64,000 nt of DNA, from positions 523,001 through 587,000 of the forward strand of contig JAPDOI010000038.1 in the NCBI GenBank assembly GCA_029168955.1. The letters are read 5' to 3'. The position numbers and the translations under genes are program-made. Below are positions 31,711-44,396 of the stretch, piece by piece. Every line of letters starts with the position of its first letter. Positions within the stretch are counted from its first letter, which is position 1. Below the pieces are notes generated by a model. That model was not told the origin of the DNA and made no database searches. It was given only the letters and a program-made list of their open reading frames with translations. Source of the stretch: Aplectana chamaeleonis. Lineage: Eukaryota; Nematoda; Chromadorea; Rhabditida; Cosmocercidae.

Positions 31711-34700
31711 AGATGAAAACAGCCCATTTCCCGCCGGCCAAGTCGGGGTAGTCGACTTCGCGCAGCCCCAATTTTGTGGGCGTGGCACAGCACCCCACTT
31801 CCCGAGAAGAGGGAGGTTTTCCAGTCTTCCCGCGGAAAGTCGGCGGGCAGTCGGCTATTCCTGGGGGTCATCGAACACTCACTCATCGATGCCCACTCAG
31901 ATAAAAACAGCCCACTTCCCGCCGGCCAAGTCGGGGTAGTCGACTTCGCGCGGCCCCAATTTTGTGGGCGTGGCACAGCGCCCCACTTTCCGCGGAGAGA
32001 GAGGCTTTTCCGTCTTCCCGCGGAGTGTCGGCGGACAGTCGGCTACTCCTGGGGGTCATCGAACACTCACTCATCGCTTCCCACTTTGATATCAGCATTG
32101 CACCACCCACTAGAGTGGAGCCAATGAACAATTGCTGAGCAGAGAACGCTGTGTTGAGACTCTTTTCAAAACCCGCGCTGTGTGCGACGCTGGTCTTGGG
32201 CAAGTGAACTACTGTCCGTTGATGGCATCTGCGAATAGGAAGGCTGCAAGAAGCAGTGAGTGTAAGAAGCTTCCCCGTAGAAGCTCACTCCTTACTTGTC
32301 AAGAGCAGTTCAAGATGAAATTCCCAGGAGTGGGAGCTTTTCAACTTTGTTTTAAACATACCTTTACTTGAAAAGGATTTTTTTAAATGTGCCGCAAACT
32401 GCTTTAGGATTGTCTTCTGTCAGTCATCAGATTTAGTCGTAAGGCGGTGGCAGAAGGGCCGCAGAGTGGGCTTGTTCACCGTGTACGGGCAGTCAACGAA
32501 ACAGCGCTGCCGACTCGCCCAAGCGACCGATATATTGGCTTCGCGGGAGGGGCTACGGAACGTCGTCTAGTGGTACCGCGGGAAGTGTGATGCCTCTATC
32601 TGAGAAGGGTTGACTTTTTGTCAGGTATCGATTCCGATCTGCATACCACCTTCCTATGCCGGTGGGGAATTCTCGCGGTCCATCAAAGTGTTTAAAAATC
32701 AATTGGCGCGAAATGAAACATAATTTTATGAGCTAACAGAATTTTAGTTTCTAGGTTTTCCGCTCAATCGGTGCGCATGCTACACATACTCAAATAGAGA
32801 CATCACACTTCCCGGGGTACCACTAGCCGACGTCCCGTAACCCCTCCCGCGGAAAGCCAATAGAACGGTGGCGGGCAGTCGGCAGCGCCGTTTCGTTGAC
32901 CACCTGTACGCGGTTGAACGAGCACTCTGTGGCCCTTCTGCCACCACCTTACGGCTAATCTGGTGACTGACTGGACCGATAGAAGATGATTCTCAAAGAA
33001 GTTTGCAGGCAGCGTTATATCACACTTCTTAAGTAAAGGTCTGTTAAAACAAAATTTCGAAAATTTCTCTTGAACTTCGGTTTGAAATCCTGCTCGTGAC
33101 AAGTAAGGAGCGAGTGAGATTATACGGGAAAGCTCTCTTACACTCACTGCTTTTTTGCAGCTTCCTTCCCATTCGCAGATGTCATTAACGTACAGTCGTT
33201 CACCTGCCCAAGCAGACCGAAGCGTCGCACACAGCGCGGGTTTCGGAAAGAGTCTCAACACAGCGTTATCTGTTCAGCAATCGTTCATTAGCTCCAACTC
33301 TAGTGGGTGCTGCAATGATGATATCAAAGTGCTCAGATAGAGACATCACACTTCCCGCGGCACCACCTCAGCCGACGTCCCGGTAGCCCCTCCCCCTGCG
33401 GAAAGCCAATATATCGGTCGCGGGCAGTCGGCAGCGCTGTTTCGTTGACTGCCCGTACACGGTGAACAAGCACTCTGCGGCCCTTTCTGCCACCGCTCTT
33501 ACGGCTAATCTGATGACCGATGACAGAAGACAATCCTAAAGCAGTTTGCGGCACATTTAAAAATCCCTTTTCAAGTAAAGGTATGTTAAAACAAAAATTG
33601 AAAACTCCACTCCTGGGAATTTCATCTTGAACTGCTCTTGACAAGTAAGGAGTGAGCTTGTACGGGGAAGCTTCTTACACTCACTGCTTCTTGCAGCCTT
33701 CCTATTCGCAGATGCCATTAACGTACAGTCGTTCACCTGCCCAAGACCAGCGTCGCACACAGCGCGGGTTTCGGAAAGAGTCTCAACACAGCGTTATCTG
33801 TTCAGCAATCGTTCATTGGCTACACTCTAGTGGGTGGTGCAATGATGATATCAAAGTGCTCAGATACAGACATCACACTTCCCGCGGTACCGCTAGCCGA
33901 CGTCCCGTAGCCCCTCCCGCGGAAGGCCAATAGATCGGTCGCGGACAGTCGGCAGCGCCGTTTCGTTGACCACCTGTACGCGGTTAACGAGCACTCTGCG
34001 GCCCTTCTGCCACCACCTTACGGCTAATCTGGTGACTGACAGAAGATGATTCTAAAGAAGTTTGCAGCACAGTTATATATCACACTTTAAGTAAAGGTCT
34101 GTTAAAACAAAATTTCAAAAATTCTCTTGAACTTTGGTTTGAACTGCTCGTGACAAGTAAGGAGTGAGATTATACGGGAAAGCTCCCTACACTCACTGCT
34201 TTTTGCAGCCTTCCCATTCGCAGATGCCATTAACGTACAGTCGTTCACCTGCCCAAGACCAGCGTCGCACACAGCGAGGGTTTCGGAAAGAGTCTCAACA
34301 CAGCGTTATCTGTTCAGCAATCGTTCATTGGCTACACTCTAGTGGGTGGTGCAATGATGATATCAAAGTGCTCAGATAGAGGCATCACACTTCCCGCGGT
34401 ACCACTAGCCGACGTCCCGTAGCCTCTCCCGCGGAAGGCCAATAGATCGGTCGCGGACAGTCGGCAGCGCCGTTTCGTTGACCACCTGTACGCGGTTAAC
34501 GAGCACTCTGCGGCCCTTCTGCCACCACCTTACGGCTAATCTGGTGACTGACAGAAGATGATTCTAAAGAAGTTTGCAGCACAGTTATATATCACACTTT
34601 AAGTAAAGGTCTGTTAAAACAAAATTTCGAAAATTCTCTTGAACTTCGGTTTGAACTGCTCGTGACAAGTAAGGAGTGAGATTATACGGGAAAGCTCCCT

Positions 34701-35584
34701 ACACTCACTGCTTTTTGCAGCCTTCCCATTCGCAGATGTCATTAACGTACAGTCGTTCACCTGCCCAAGACCAGCGTCGCACACAGCGCGGGTTTCGGAA
34801 AGAGTCTCAACACAGCGTTATCTGTTCAGCAATCGTTCATTAGCTCCACTCTAGTGGGTGTTGCAATGATGATATCAAAGTGCTCAGATAGAGACATCAC
34901 ACTTCCCGCGGCACCACTAGCCGACGTCCCGTAGCCCCTCCCGCGGAAAGCCAATATATCGGTCGCGGGCAGTCGGCAGCGCTGTTTCGTTGACTGCCCG
35001 TACACGGTGAACAAGCACTCTGCGGCCCTTCTGCCACCGCCTTACGGCTAATCTGATGACTGACAGAAGACAATCCTAAAGCAGTTTGCGGCACATTCAA
35101 AAATCCCTTTTTAAGTAAAGGTATGTTAAAACAAAATTTGAAAACTCCACTCCTGGGAATTTCATTTTGAACTGCTCTCGACAAGTAAGGAGTGAGCTTC
35201 AACGGGAAAGCTTCCATCACTCACTGGTTTTTGGAGTCTTCCTATTCGCAGATGCCATCAACGGACAGTGGTTCACCTGCCCAAGACCGGCGTCGCACAC
35301 AGCGCGGGTTTTGGAAAGAGTCTCAACACAGCGTTCTCTGCTCAGCAAACGTTCATTGGCTCCACTCTGGTGGGTGGTGCAATGATCTTATCAAAGTGAG
35401 AATCGATGAGTGAGTGTTCGATGGCCCTCAGGAATAGCCAACTGCCGGCCGACACTCCGCGCGGGAAGACGGTAAAGCCTTTCTCTCCGCGGGAAGTGGG
35501 GCGCTGTGCCACGCCCACAAAATTGGAGCCGCGCGAAGTCGACTAGCCCGACTTGGCCAACGGGAAGTGGGCAGTTTTTATCTG
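31711..35584. mobile_element. Large foldback element with tandem internal units
   Basis: Outer ends match in inverse: CTCAGATGAAAACAGCCCAT at the left, and at the right CCCACTTCC...CTGAGT reversed. Unit A (187 bp) occurs twice at the left (31711 and 31898) and once inverted at the right (35392-35584). Unit B occurs once inverted at the left (32089-32597) and five times in tandem at the right, starting at 32801, 33344, 33871, 34383 and 34895 (spacings 543, 527, 512, 512). The centre is 32598-32800. Frames up to 150 codons inside the units are by-products. No transposase is visible. Confidence 0.8.
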
Positions 35585-36073
35585 AGTCGTCCAAAGGAAC
35601 ATGCAGAAAGAGCGTGAAACCCCGTCTTTTTCAAGTTATTCCAGCCACTTCCGTCAACCGCTTTTTCAGAAAAGTCAGAAAGGTGTGTTCACCGTCCATG
35701 TTTTCGCCATGGTCCACGCATTCTTCAAATTGCAGTGAAATAATCGGTGATTTTTTCAATGATTACCATGTTGTGAATATCATAATTCCTGATTTAAAGG
35801 CTGATTTCTCCAGAAGTAAGAGCTCAGAGTTCGTGAAACGTTCAGAGGATGTTCAGCTAGGCCAGCCCAATCTATCTAATCCGAATGTCGGTAGTCCCAA
35901 AATTTGCTCGGTCCTTGCCTTTAACTTCCTTCACAAAATGCGTTTTTTTCAAGCCCTTCCGCCTGTTCTAATCACTAGAGAGATACGCCCACAGCTGCGT
36001 GAAGACCCCATTGTGGTCGGCCAATGGAAGCTTCAAGTGCCTTAATTTACCTATGAGTGTGGCCTACAGCGCG
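35585..36073. other. Open + strand frame, unidentified
   Basis: About 35590-36045 is open in one + strand frame that starts inside the foldback. It shows no motif and no relative in the window. Confidence 0.3.
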
Positions 36074-36552
36074 TTAAAGGCACAGTCCAACCTCAAAATC
36101 GATTTTTCGTTTTTCTGCCTATCTTGGAGAAAATTTCACGCTGATCACAATGGTGTCTCCAGACTCGCCCAGAACTCACTATAAACGGAGTTACTGCTCC
36201 TGTAAAGTTTCGATTTTGAACGGTTAGAAGTTCGCGGACGAGTTGTCTCGAGCCTGTATTTTCTCGTTATTCGCAGCCATCGTTGTGAAGCAGGCCATAA
36301 AATAAAGCCAGATCGAAAGCAATTCGAAGAACATAGGTTTAGGATAAAATCATTCCCGCCTCTCTTCCCTATTGAGGTCGGAAACCTGCCAGTGGGCGTT
36401 ACCCATTTTTTTCAAGGGAGCGTGGCCGACTTTTTCCTAGCTTTTTCTCGTTTGTTTGAGCGAATTGAGATCTCGCGCTTGGCAGGGTTGCTATAGGCGG
36501 TGACCGGACCATAATATCAAAAATGACCTCTGAGGTTGGACTGTGCCTTTAA
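36074..36552. mobile_element. Complete TTAAAGGCACAG-family MITE
   Basis: TTAAAGGCACAGTCCAACCT at the left and GAGGTTGGACTGTGCCTTTAA at the right, with TTAA at both edges (36074-36077, 36549-36552). It is 479 bp and matches 17667-18149. It abuts the Tc3-like inverted repeat, so it probably inserted into the outer end of that transposon. Confidence 0.88.
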
Positions 36553-36814
36553 GAAATGATAGGCTTACCCTTGAAAACCGACGTTTTCAAAACGCTTCAC
36601 ATTTTGGCGATCCATACTGTTTACTATTGAATTCAGCAGTGCGATAAAACTGTACATACTCAATCTTATGAATACTCCACGATTTTGAACAATTTTAAGA
36701 CAAATTTTCGAATTTTTTACAGTCGGAAATGCCTGTAAAAGCCCTGTAAAAATTCAAATTTAATACTTTGAAAATTTTCCCGTTACAAGCCCATTTCATA
36801 TCATTGACGTGGGT

Positions 36815-39563
36815 CAGGGCTGTGCGTAACTGAATTTTGTAATTTCGTAAATCGTAAAACGTAATTTTTCAAATTCCTCGTGATTCGTAAATCGTAATTC
36901 GTAACTGATAATTAGTAGCAAGCCCACACAGGCCAAACCCATTCGATGTGGAAACACCTCAGCACTTCAGTGATGAGGTGTTTCCACAACGAAGGATGTT
37001 TGAGGTTGGGATTCAAAACAGCACTGTTTTGTGCAGTACTTTAAGACATTTTCAAAACAAAAGTGAAATGTCAAGCTTGATCAAGTAACAAACCTGGGCC
37101 TCGTTCTGTCTTACTTTTGAATACGGAAATATAAAGAGTCATCGCTCTACCAAACAGGTCATAATCGAAGCCAAGGCGAGAAACACTGTGATGGAAACAA
37201 ATTGTCGGCTCGAGAGTCTTAAGCTATCTGTGAAGAGGAAAGTACTTGTGTAACGGGACCCTCCAAATAAAGTATACATTTTCAAAACCACTTTCCATGC
37301 AGAAATCGAGTCTGTCCTCTATATATGCAAAGGGATCTCAGGCTAACTGGCTGGGGCGTCGATAACAGGTTGATAAGTTGTCATTTCTTAGATCGCTCCC
37401 TGTTGACAACTAAAATCACGCATATTGTTAGCCTGACTAGGGAGTGACCAGACCTGTCTGCCAAAACTACGCATGTATGTTTTTGTTTTTCTGATCGATC
37501 ACTTTACTTGTGGAAACCCTATTTTAGCTGCCCGAGTAATGATAAAATTTTAAAAATTTTTTATTGAAAAAAAAATGCAAATTTTATTTATTGTCCAAAC
37601 TTCTTCCATAGGGGATATTTGACTCGCTGAACACGAATTTAAGACACGTCTTCAATAATTCGAACGTTAAAGACGGTTTATGGCCGATGAATTCAATTTT
37701 ATCTACAGAGCTCGCCACTTCTACGTCCTTAACTTTTTCTTTTGCTATTACTCGGGCAGCGAGGATAAGGTTTTTATGACTACCCAGGAGGTAGTCGATC
37801 AGAAAAACTTGGTTTCATGCATAATTCTGGCGTCCAGGTCTGGTCATTACCTTGTGAGACCTACCCGTTGCCCAGCGACGTCCGCCTTTTGTCGGGCTGT
37901 TGACATTTCGATGTGTCGCATTCAGCGGTCTATTTGGCAGCAGTTCACAGCTTGCAGAACTGTTTCATCTAGCTCAGGAACCACTTTGCACCCACACGCG
38001 CCGCGTTCGGCACACCGACAGGCGTCGCAGCTGGGTCGCCCAGCACCCACTGCGGCCGCCACCGGGAGGGCAGGGCCTCCAGATGCTGGGCGGGCCAATG
38101 TACCGCAAACGTGGGAAATTAATCCGGCTGTTTTCCTGTCATTAGAAGAATGCCTGAAAAATGCGTCATAAACTTTCTTTTTATCTAGAACGCGAAAACG
38201 CTAGCTGTGCAACAGCTCGACATCGACCAGATCATAACTCGCGAGCACGGCCCTCCGAATATCGGCGTGTTAGCCAGCGGTGACTCATGGTGGGCGGATC
38301 AACTTTTTGTCGACGCCCTAGTTTGCCAGAGTTACTCTGAACGGAGTTATAAGCGTTTCTTCTTATAAATATAAGGTTGTTGGGGTGGAGACAGCCGTTG
38401 GAGAGATTAAGGTTGTTTAGGACTCTGAAATGCAAAAAGGTGAATATTCCCTCCAAATCGCTGGTTTTGGTAATAAACAAAGTCCTACCCCTATTTTCTT
38501 TTGCATTTAGCCTTTGCTTAAACTCTAAATTTTGAAATCTTTAATATCCTTTTTAGAAAGTAGGTGATTTTGCAGCTATATTTTTTTTGAAATGTTTCAA
38601 ACCGGTTTCTAAATTACCACTTTTTCTCTCAACGCTTAAGTGTCCTTTGAGACAGACATCTATCAAAGTTCAAATCGGAAACACCGTAAAACTCTTCGTC
38701 GAATAGTGTTTTCAGGTTAGAAAAATGATTCCCGAATCCTTAGCTGATTTAAATTCACGAAACACCAGATTTTTGAACCGCTGAAGGTGCGTGGTGAACG
38801 TGTTTCAGAAATCTACTTGAAATTCGGCAACGAAGTGTGTTTTGAGTTCCAACCTATTCGCTCCATAAGCCCCTCAACTTTCTATAGCCCAGCCCCGTAT
38901 TCAGTATCCATATTGAGGTGGAATTCCTGTCCACAGTGGCAGACAACGGCTTTTGCAGATAATGATGCTGGGACAAAAATTAATCGCGCCAGGACCTATG
39001 GCTCGCTTATGAAGCAAGGCAAGGCTGGAAATCAATACTAAGTTGGAGCCGGTTGGTCATATCGAAATCTTGTTATAACCGATTATATTTCGCCATGGCC
39101 GACCATTCTGCTACTGATTACTCCCTGGAAATGTCAGGGAAAGGTTCCACCGAAAACTAAAATTGAAAATACTCATCACACACTAGGACTGCAAAAAAGT
39201 GTCAAACCTAAATATGCTCCATGTAAAGGGCAAACTTAAATTCTCAGGCGATTCTAGGCCCCGAGCTGCACCGAACAGGAATCGCGGCCGCCTGACAGAT
39301 CGGCTCATTCTCTGAATCTCTGGGCCACTGATGTTGAACAGTAGCCCGGTCAGCAACAGAAGCCGATCCAAGCTGTCGAGCCGCTCGGGGTCGAGAATCG
39401 CTTAGTTGTTCCCTCGATCGCATTTTTACGATTTATTACGATTTGTTACGAATTGTTACGATTTTAGGCCAAAATTTCGTAAGTCGTAAATCGTAGAAAA
39501 ATTGCCAAAAACACCCGTAATCCGTAAATCGTAAATCGTAATTCGTAATTACGCACAGCCCTG
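36815..39563. mobile_element. hAT-like element, 2.75 kb, 8-bp target duplication
   Basis: Both sides carry the 8-bp repeat ACGTGGGT (36807-36814 and 39564-39571). The ends are CAGGGCTGTGCGTAA and its inverse. Subterminal TCGTAA/TTACGA motifs are dense on both sides (36840-36910, 39420-39550). An 8-bp duplication with CAG-type ends is the hAT signature. Inside, a frame of 163 codons (37680-38171) shows no transposase motif, and a smaller MITE sits at 39243-39405. It is probably non-autonomous. Confidence 0.88.
39243..39405. mobile_element. CTCAGGCGATTCT MITE, nested
   Basis: Left CTCAGGCGATTCTAGGCCCC, right GGGGTCGAGAATCGCTTAG. Related to 44397-44631. Nested inside the hAT element, itself inside the Tc3-like element. 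Confidence 0.65.
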
Positions 39564-39565
39564 AC

Positions 39566-40574
39566 GTGGGTACATCGTACATCGTTTTTGCTAGTGTGGG
39601 ACATGGTACTGCTCTTACTACTTCTGAACAAGCCCAGATTCGTGCCCTCACCTCTGTTGGACTGAGTCAGCGAAGAATAGCGGCCCAAATCAGACGTTCG
39701 CAACACTGTATTGGGCAGTTTCTTAGAGATCCGGCTTCTTATGGAAAAGCGAAGTCCACCGGACGCCCTAAGAAGGTCACCAGTCAGGATGCCCGAAGGA
39801 TCAGTCGCCTATGTTCCAACAGCACACTGTCGTTGAATCAAGTCAGGTCTGAATTGTCGCTTGATGTTTCGAAAACAAGTCTTGAACACCTTAAACGGCA
39901 ATGAAAACATCGTCCGCCAAGTTATGAAGAAGGTCCCGTCATTTTCCGCCGACCATAAAGAAGCTCGACTGGAACTTGCAAGAAACAACAATGCACCCTA
40001 CTGGGCAGAGGTAAGGCGGCCTCCCATAAGCCAATAAAACTTAAAAAATGAGCTTAAAATTGTTCAGGTTATTTTCTCCGACAAGAAAAAATTCAATCTT
40101 GATGGTCCTGATGGAGCTCGGTACTACTGGTTGGATCCCCGCAAGGATTCGTTGATCTTGAGCAGGAGGAATTTTGGTGGCGGCTCGCTGATGTATTGGG
40201 GAGCATTTTGCAGCAAAGGTGTTTTGGAGATGACCATCATTTCCTGTCGGACGAACTTGGAGGAATACCAGGAAACCCTGAGGGCACATCTACTGTCGTC
40301 CTTTTCTGGGAAACGTGGATGGAATGGCCTGCGTGCTGCCCTGATTGCAACCCAGAGAGAATATCTGGGCATAACTGTGTGCCAGGTTTATGCGAACAAC
40401 AAGCAGTATGGCACTGTCGATGAGCTTAAAGCTGCTGTTCTCGAAGCCTGGACCAACCTTGATAAGAATGTCATATCAATTTTGATCCTTTCTATGCCTA
40501 AGAGAATTTTTGAGTCCGTTGCTAACGGTGGTGGACCTATATCACACAAGATTTTATTGTTTGTTCACGTTTAG
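39566..40574 (+). pseudogene. Tc3-like (Tc1/mariner) transposase
   Basis: The N-terminal DNA-binding part reads ALTTSEQAQIRALTSVGLSQ, then RSQHCIGQFLRDPASYG, the bipartite helix-turn-helix of Tc1/Tc3 transposases. A frame change near 39895 leads on to ARLELARNN and YWAE. A 57-nt intron (40011-40067, GTAAGG...TTCAG) then precedes VIFSDKKKFNLDGPDG, with the first catalytic Asp, and SRRNFGGGSLMYWG. After LEEYQETLRAHLLSS the block that normally holds QQDN, with the second Asp, is missing. The frame shifts again to MEWPACCPDCNPER and back to TVDELKAAVLEAW and SMPKRIFE. The start codon region is cut by the hAT insertion. Inactive. Confidence 0.92.
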
Positions 40575-40774
40575 TTCAATGAATAATTGTTTTCGCAGGG
40601 GAGAATATCATTTCTGAAAAATTCACTTTAAAATTATTAAAAATCGTGGAGTATTCATAAGAATGAGTAAGCACAGGTTTTTTGCACTGCTAAATTTAAT
40701 GGTAAAGGATATGGATCGCCAAACTGTAAAGCGTTGTGAGAATCTTGATTTTCAAGGGTGAGCCTATCATTTCT

Positions 40775-41335
40775 GAATGCACTGTATAGCGATGTCATAC
40801 ACGCGAGTTCTGGCATCTGGTTCGAATCAAGAGACAGTTATGCATCGTCCTCGTCACATTTTTGCAAGCAGTCTTTTCATTCCTTTTGAGCTTCTTGTCA
40901 GCTTTTCACCACAGAAATAATCACCCCTCTGGGACAGAAAACTGTTTTCCGAGCCATAAACACAAAGAAGAACACAAAGACTCGTTTATTTATCAAGATA
41001 CTAGACCGTAGCCTGCGCCGAAAATTCTAAGACACTCCTCCGAGTATAAGGCAGACGTTCCTAACTGTAGAAAAATTAGCTTTCATAAACTCCACTTACT
41101 TCTTCCATACCCGGCAGCGAAAAGGTCACGAAATTTCCAGCGACTTCTTCTCTGGTAGTAAACAGATTTCCGGTGAAGCTTCACACTTCGGAATATCCTC
41201 AAGTTAACTCGATTATAAAGCTAAACCGATCTGCGAGGATCTGTTGCACGGATGGGGGGGCCTCAGAAGAATAGGCTGAAAAGGTAACTGCTGCCAAGCT
41301 CTGTTTGTGATTTTAAGAAATGTTCAAGTTAATGA
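40775..41335. other. Possible SINE head at 40795-40845
   Basis: GGTTCGAATC near 40830 fits a polymerase III B box; a convincing A box is not seen. Nothing else is supported in this stretch. Confidence 0.2.
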
Positions 41336-41832
41336 GCCTTCAGTTTTTAACCACGTTGTACAAAACCTATGTTTTACCCCATCTTGAATACGGGTCACTC
41401 CACATGGAACCCAACTATGAAAAAAGCAGACCCGGATGTTGAAAAGAGTTCAACAAACATTCACAAGATTGGTGATTTTATCGAGCCTTCCCGAATTCAA
41501 ACTACCCTGAGGAACTTCCTCTTATAGAGATCGTCTCCGCGCGCTCAATATGAGAAGCCTGGAAGTACAGAAGAGTGGTGCATGATTTGGTCTTCTGCTT
41601 CCGCATTATTCGCATGGAAGTAAGACTCAGAGCTAGTACCAGTACTGGCGTTCAAGCCGTGCAACGGAAGAAAGGGGCGGATTCGCGCTTCACCATCCAA
41701 ATCTAAACAGGCACTCTTATAAATTGGTGTACACCATCTCTTTTTCCGTAGCGCACGGTATCTAAACACTTTACCAGTTGAATTCATATCATGCAAAGAT
41801 ATTCTCAAAGTTTCCGTAGAAAGCTGAAAAAG
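41336..41832 (+). pseudogene. CR1-like LINE reverse transcriptase C-terminus
   Basis: Readings spread over shifted frames: LTTLYKTYVLPHLEYGS, then FTRLVILSSLPEF, YRDRLRALNMRSLEVQK, VHDLVFCFRI and LNSYHAKIFS. This is the thumb and connection region typical of CR1/Jockey-type non-LTR retrotransposons (ILPHLEYGS...W.P, RLR.L.L..LE.RR). It has several stops and frame changes and no 5' part. An old relic. Confidence 0.8.
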
Positions 41833-43342
41833 GATAAATCTTTTGGATGTATTAAAGATTGAGAATGTATAGAATAACTCCAGCTTTTTTCCTCAATTGT
41901 CAGTGACCGTTTCCATTCAGAATTCGATGCTATCATCAGTTATTGACCAGCGCACTACTACGCCAACTGGATCTGATGGTTTTTTCTCGTCAAAATGGTC
42001 GCATTGGTGAAGGGGTGTAATGAGACTTTGCGATGACTACGGAGTTGCAGCCGGCTATCTTTTGAAATACTGATAGTTTTTTCCGAGCTCTTAGCGAATA
42101 CTGCGGACATTTTGTGCTTTTATGGGAACCGCTGATAAACACCGACCTATTTTCATGAATTGGTTTCTGAATTTAGAGTGAGTGCTCCCGCTTGAACCTG
42201 TATTTTCTCTCAGGAAAAAAATATGGCAGAAACTGCTTCTTTACTTGCCGCAGGCTGGTTGGCCATCCTTACCGGTCCCATGTGGGAAGCCAGTAAACCC
42301 ATGACCCGAAGTTCCGGTAAGGTCCAATGTGCCATAGCTGGCAATGGCACGGCAACATTAGCTTCGTTGCCTTGTAGAGAGATGAAGGGCTGTGGCGTAA
42401 ACCCCCTCAAAATAAAGTTAAGACTGATCTCTTCAAACGATCGTATGTGAAGAAATGTTGGGATGATCTGTGTAAGATTATCTTGATGATATTGTGAAGG
42501 ATATGAATCTCATCTGTAAAGCGCATCATTCAAATGATGAATATTTTTAAGATGATGCTGTAATTTCACATCAGGTTAGCTGAACTTCTACAGATCGTCT
42601 GGACAGAGAAAAAGCGAGAGAGCATGCATTCCCCATAGAAGCTCGTCTTAACTTTTAAGAGTAACCCCGGAGCGCCTCTTATTCTTCAGATGAAATACCA
42701 GTTATCATTATCAGCTCTCACAAAACAACAAGCACCTCTATTTAATTCATATTGAGAAAGAAAGCATGGAGATGGTCGATTAGAGAATGACCACCTACAG
42801 AATGAGTGCCGGTTTTTCTTATTCTCTCAGGTATAATGATGTGTTATCATATCGCATGAATATGCGAAGACGACCGCTTTAGGGCTGGGCGAATCACCGC
42901 TAATGAAATAAAAATAATACGGGCCTAAGTTCAGCGACCAGTTCTGACTGATAGCGATAATTATGAATCAATACGAAATTAAGATCATCTGAAACTTGTC
43001 TCTGGAAGAATATCAGCTCATCTTATCGAAATAATATCAGATCATCTGATAATGGTAGTTTACTACAGCCCGAAGTCCCACGGGCATTTTCATTTTGAAA
43101 CGAAATTTTTAAAAAAATATGCTCACGCATATTCAACCATTTCTGCAAAATATGCCGGTGTTTCGAACTCCGATGCCTCTTAGTTCTTTTCTCTACCGTT
43201 GCTGTTATCTGCATTGATCTAGTTGCCGATGGTTTTATTGATTTTTGTTGATTTTTTCGATTTTGGTTTTTTTGTTTTCCTGAGCATTCAATATAATTCT
43301 TCTTAATAGTCAGCTAGTTGTTTATTGGAGCGTTCTACGGAA
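41833..43342. other. No feature seen
   Basis: About 1.5 kb without a long frame, exon pair or repeat that I can support. Confidence 0.5.
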
Positions 43343-43347
43343 TGTAA

Positions 43348-43394
<47 letters not shown>

Positions 43395-43396
43395 AC
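43343..43396. repeat. (AAAT)n microsatellite
   Basis: Twelve to thirteen uninterrupted AAAT units. The following bases to 43919 hold an 84-codon frame (43598-43852, + strand) of unknown nature. Confidence 0.95.
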
Positions 43397-44396
43397 TCGC
43401 TATTCAATGCGAACGAAACATTTCATAAAAAATTGATTACATAGAAATGCGAATGTGTTGGATGGTGAAACTTCTATTACTCTTCAGGTGTGCACATTTT
43501 TTGTTCCCTTTCTTCTGCTCATGATCTTCCTGTTTAATTTGTTGTATTTGCATACAAATCACACTGGAATGAGGTTCGGACGGGAAGCCTGTCTTCTATG
43601 GTTAGAGCAAATGTAGCAAATGCTAGAGAGAGCAGAAGTTATAGCAATTGCTGTCAATGGCTCTTAGTAATGCTCCTGGCGCTCTATCGCTATTTGTTGC
43701 TGCCCACAAATGACAACAAAACTTTCCAAATGTATGAACCTTCAAACTCTGAACAGCAACGATTTCTTGGAGGCCGATGTCGTGTGCGCCCTCATCTAAG
43801 GTCAGTTTTAACGATAATTTTCAATGTCGAGAATGTTGAGAGTGTTTGTTAAAATGATTACTTAGTCTCTTGGTATAAAAAAATTGATGGCTTCCGAAAA
43901 AAAGACTGCACCTGGCTATACAGTTCATTTGGAAATACCTGCCATCGACTGAGTACTGTCTTTTCTAGACCAAATTTACGGTCCACAATCAAACACAACC
44001 GCTTTAACGGCATGCAGCTCGAAGAAAGTAATGCGTAGACAAGGATAGATCGCGCTGATGTCCCGTTGTCCAAGCGCAATACTCGTCGAGTAGTTACGGT
44101 GCTGCAACAGTAGTTATACGCAACTGGAAACTGGAATGTCGTTTCGGCAAGGACCAGCACTTCCCCTTTGATTCACTTATCTGAATCACGAAAAATAGCC
44201 GCTTTGTTCAGGTGATACTGACACTGTCATGCTTTCTTTCCGATTAGAAAGTGTTGAACATGACACATGATCATGTGTTCATTGGTTAACTCGCCAAATC
44301 ACGAGTATTGTCATTTTTTTGAAATCAAAAAATTCTTCTTTGGAAAAAAACACAATGGTTTGTATCTTGCTATTTTGAGAAGAATTTGGCTTTCAA

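Larger units (their letters stand above)
36553..40774. mobile_element. Tc3-like transposon with long inverted ends, interrupted
   Basis: 36553-36712 and 40610-40774 are inverted copies (AGAAATGATAGGCTTACCCT at the left; GGCGATCCATA, AGCAGTGC and TCTTATGAATACTCCACGAT shared further in). Long inverted repeats are a known trait of Tc3. The transposase lies at 39566-40574. A hAT element (36815-39563) splits the left side. Without that insertion the transposon would be about 1.5 kb. Confidence 0.85.

Noticed and set aside
32803..35594. Frames of 70-150 codons repeated within the tandem units, as a gene family
   Set aside because: They are the same repeat unit read in different frames and orientations, with frame changes between units.
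37680..38171. 163-codon frame inside the hAT element as a possible transposase
   Set aside because: No hAT dimerisation motif or BED finger pattern, and an overlapping frame of 81 codons is equally open; composition explains it.
43343..43396. AAAT microsatellite near the arm end as the duplication breakpoint
   Set aside because: Homology between arms stops near 43920, about 500 bases away; only the right arm ends at a TATT run, so a shared mechanism cannot be claimed.
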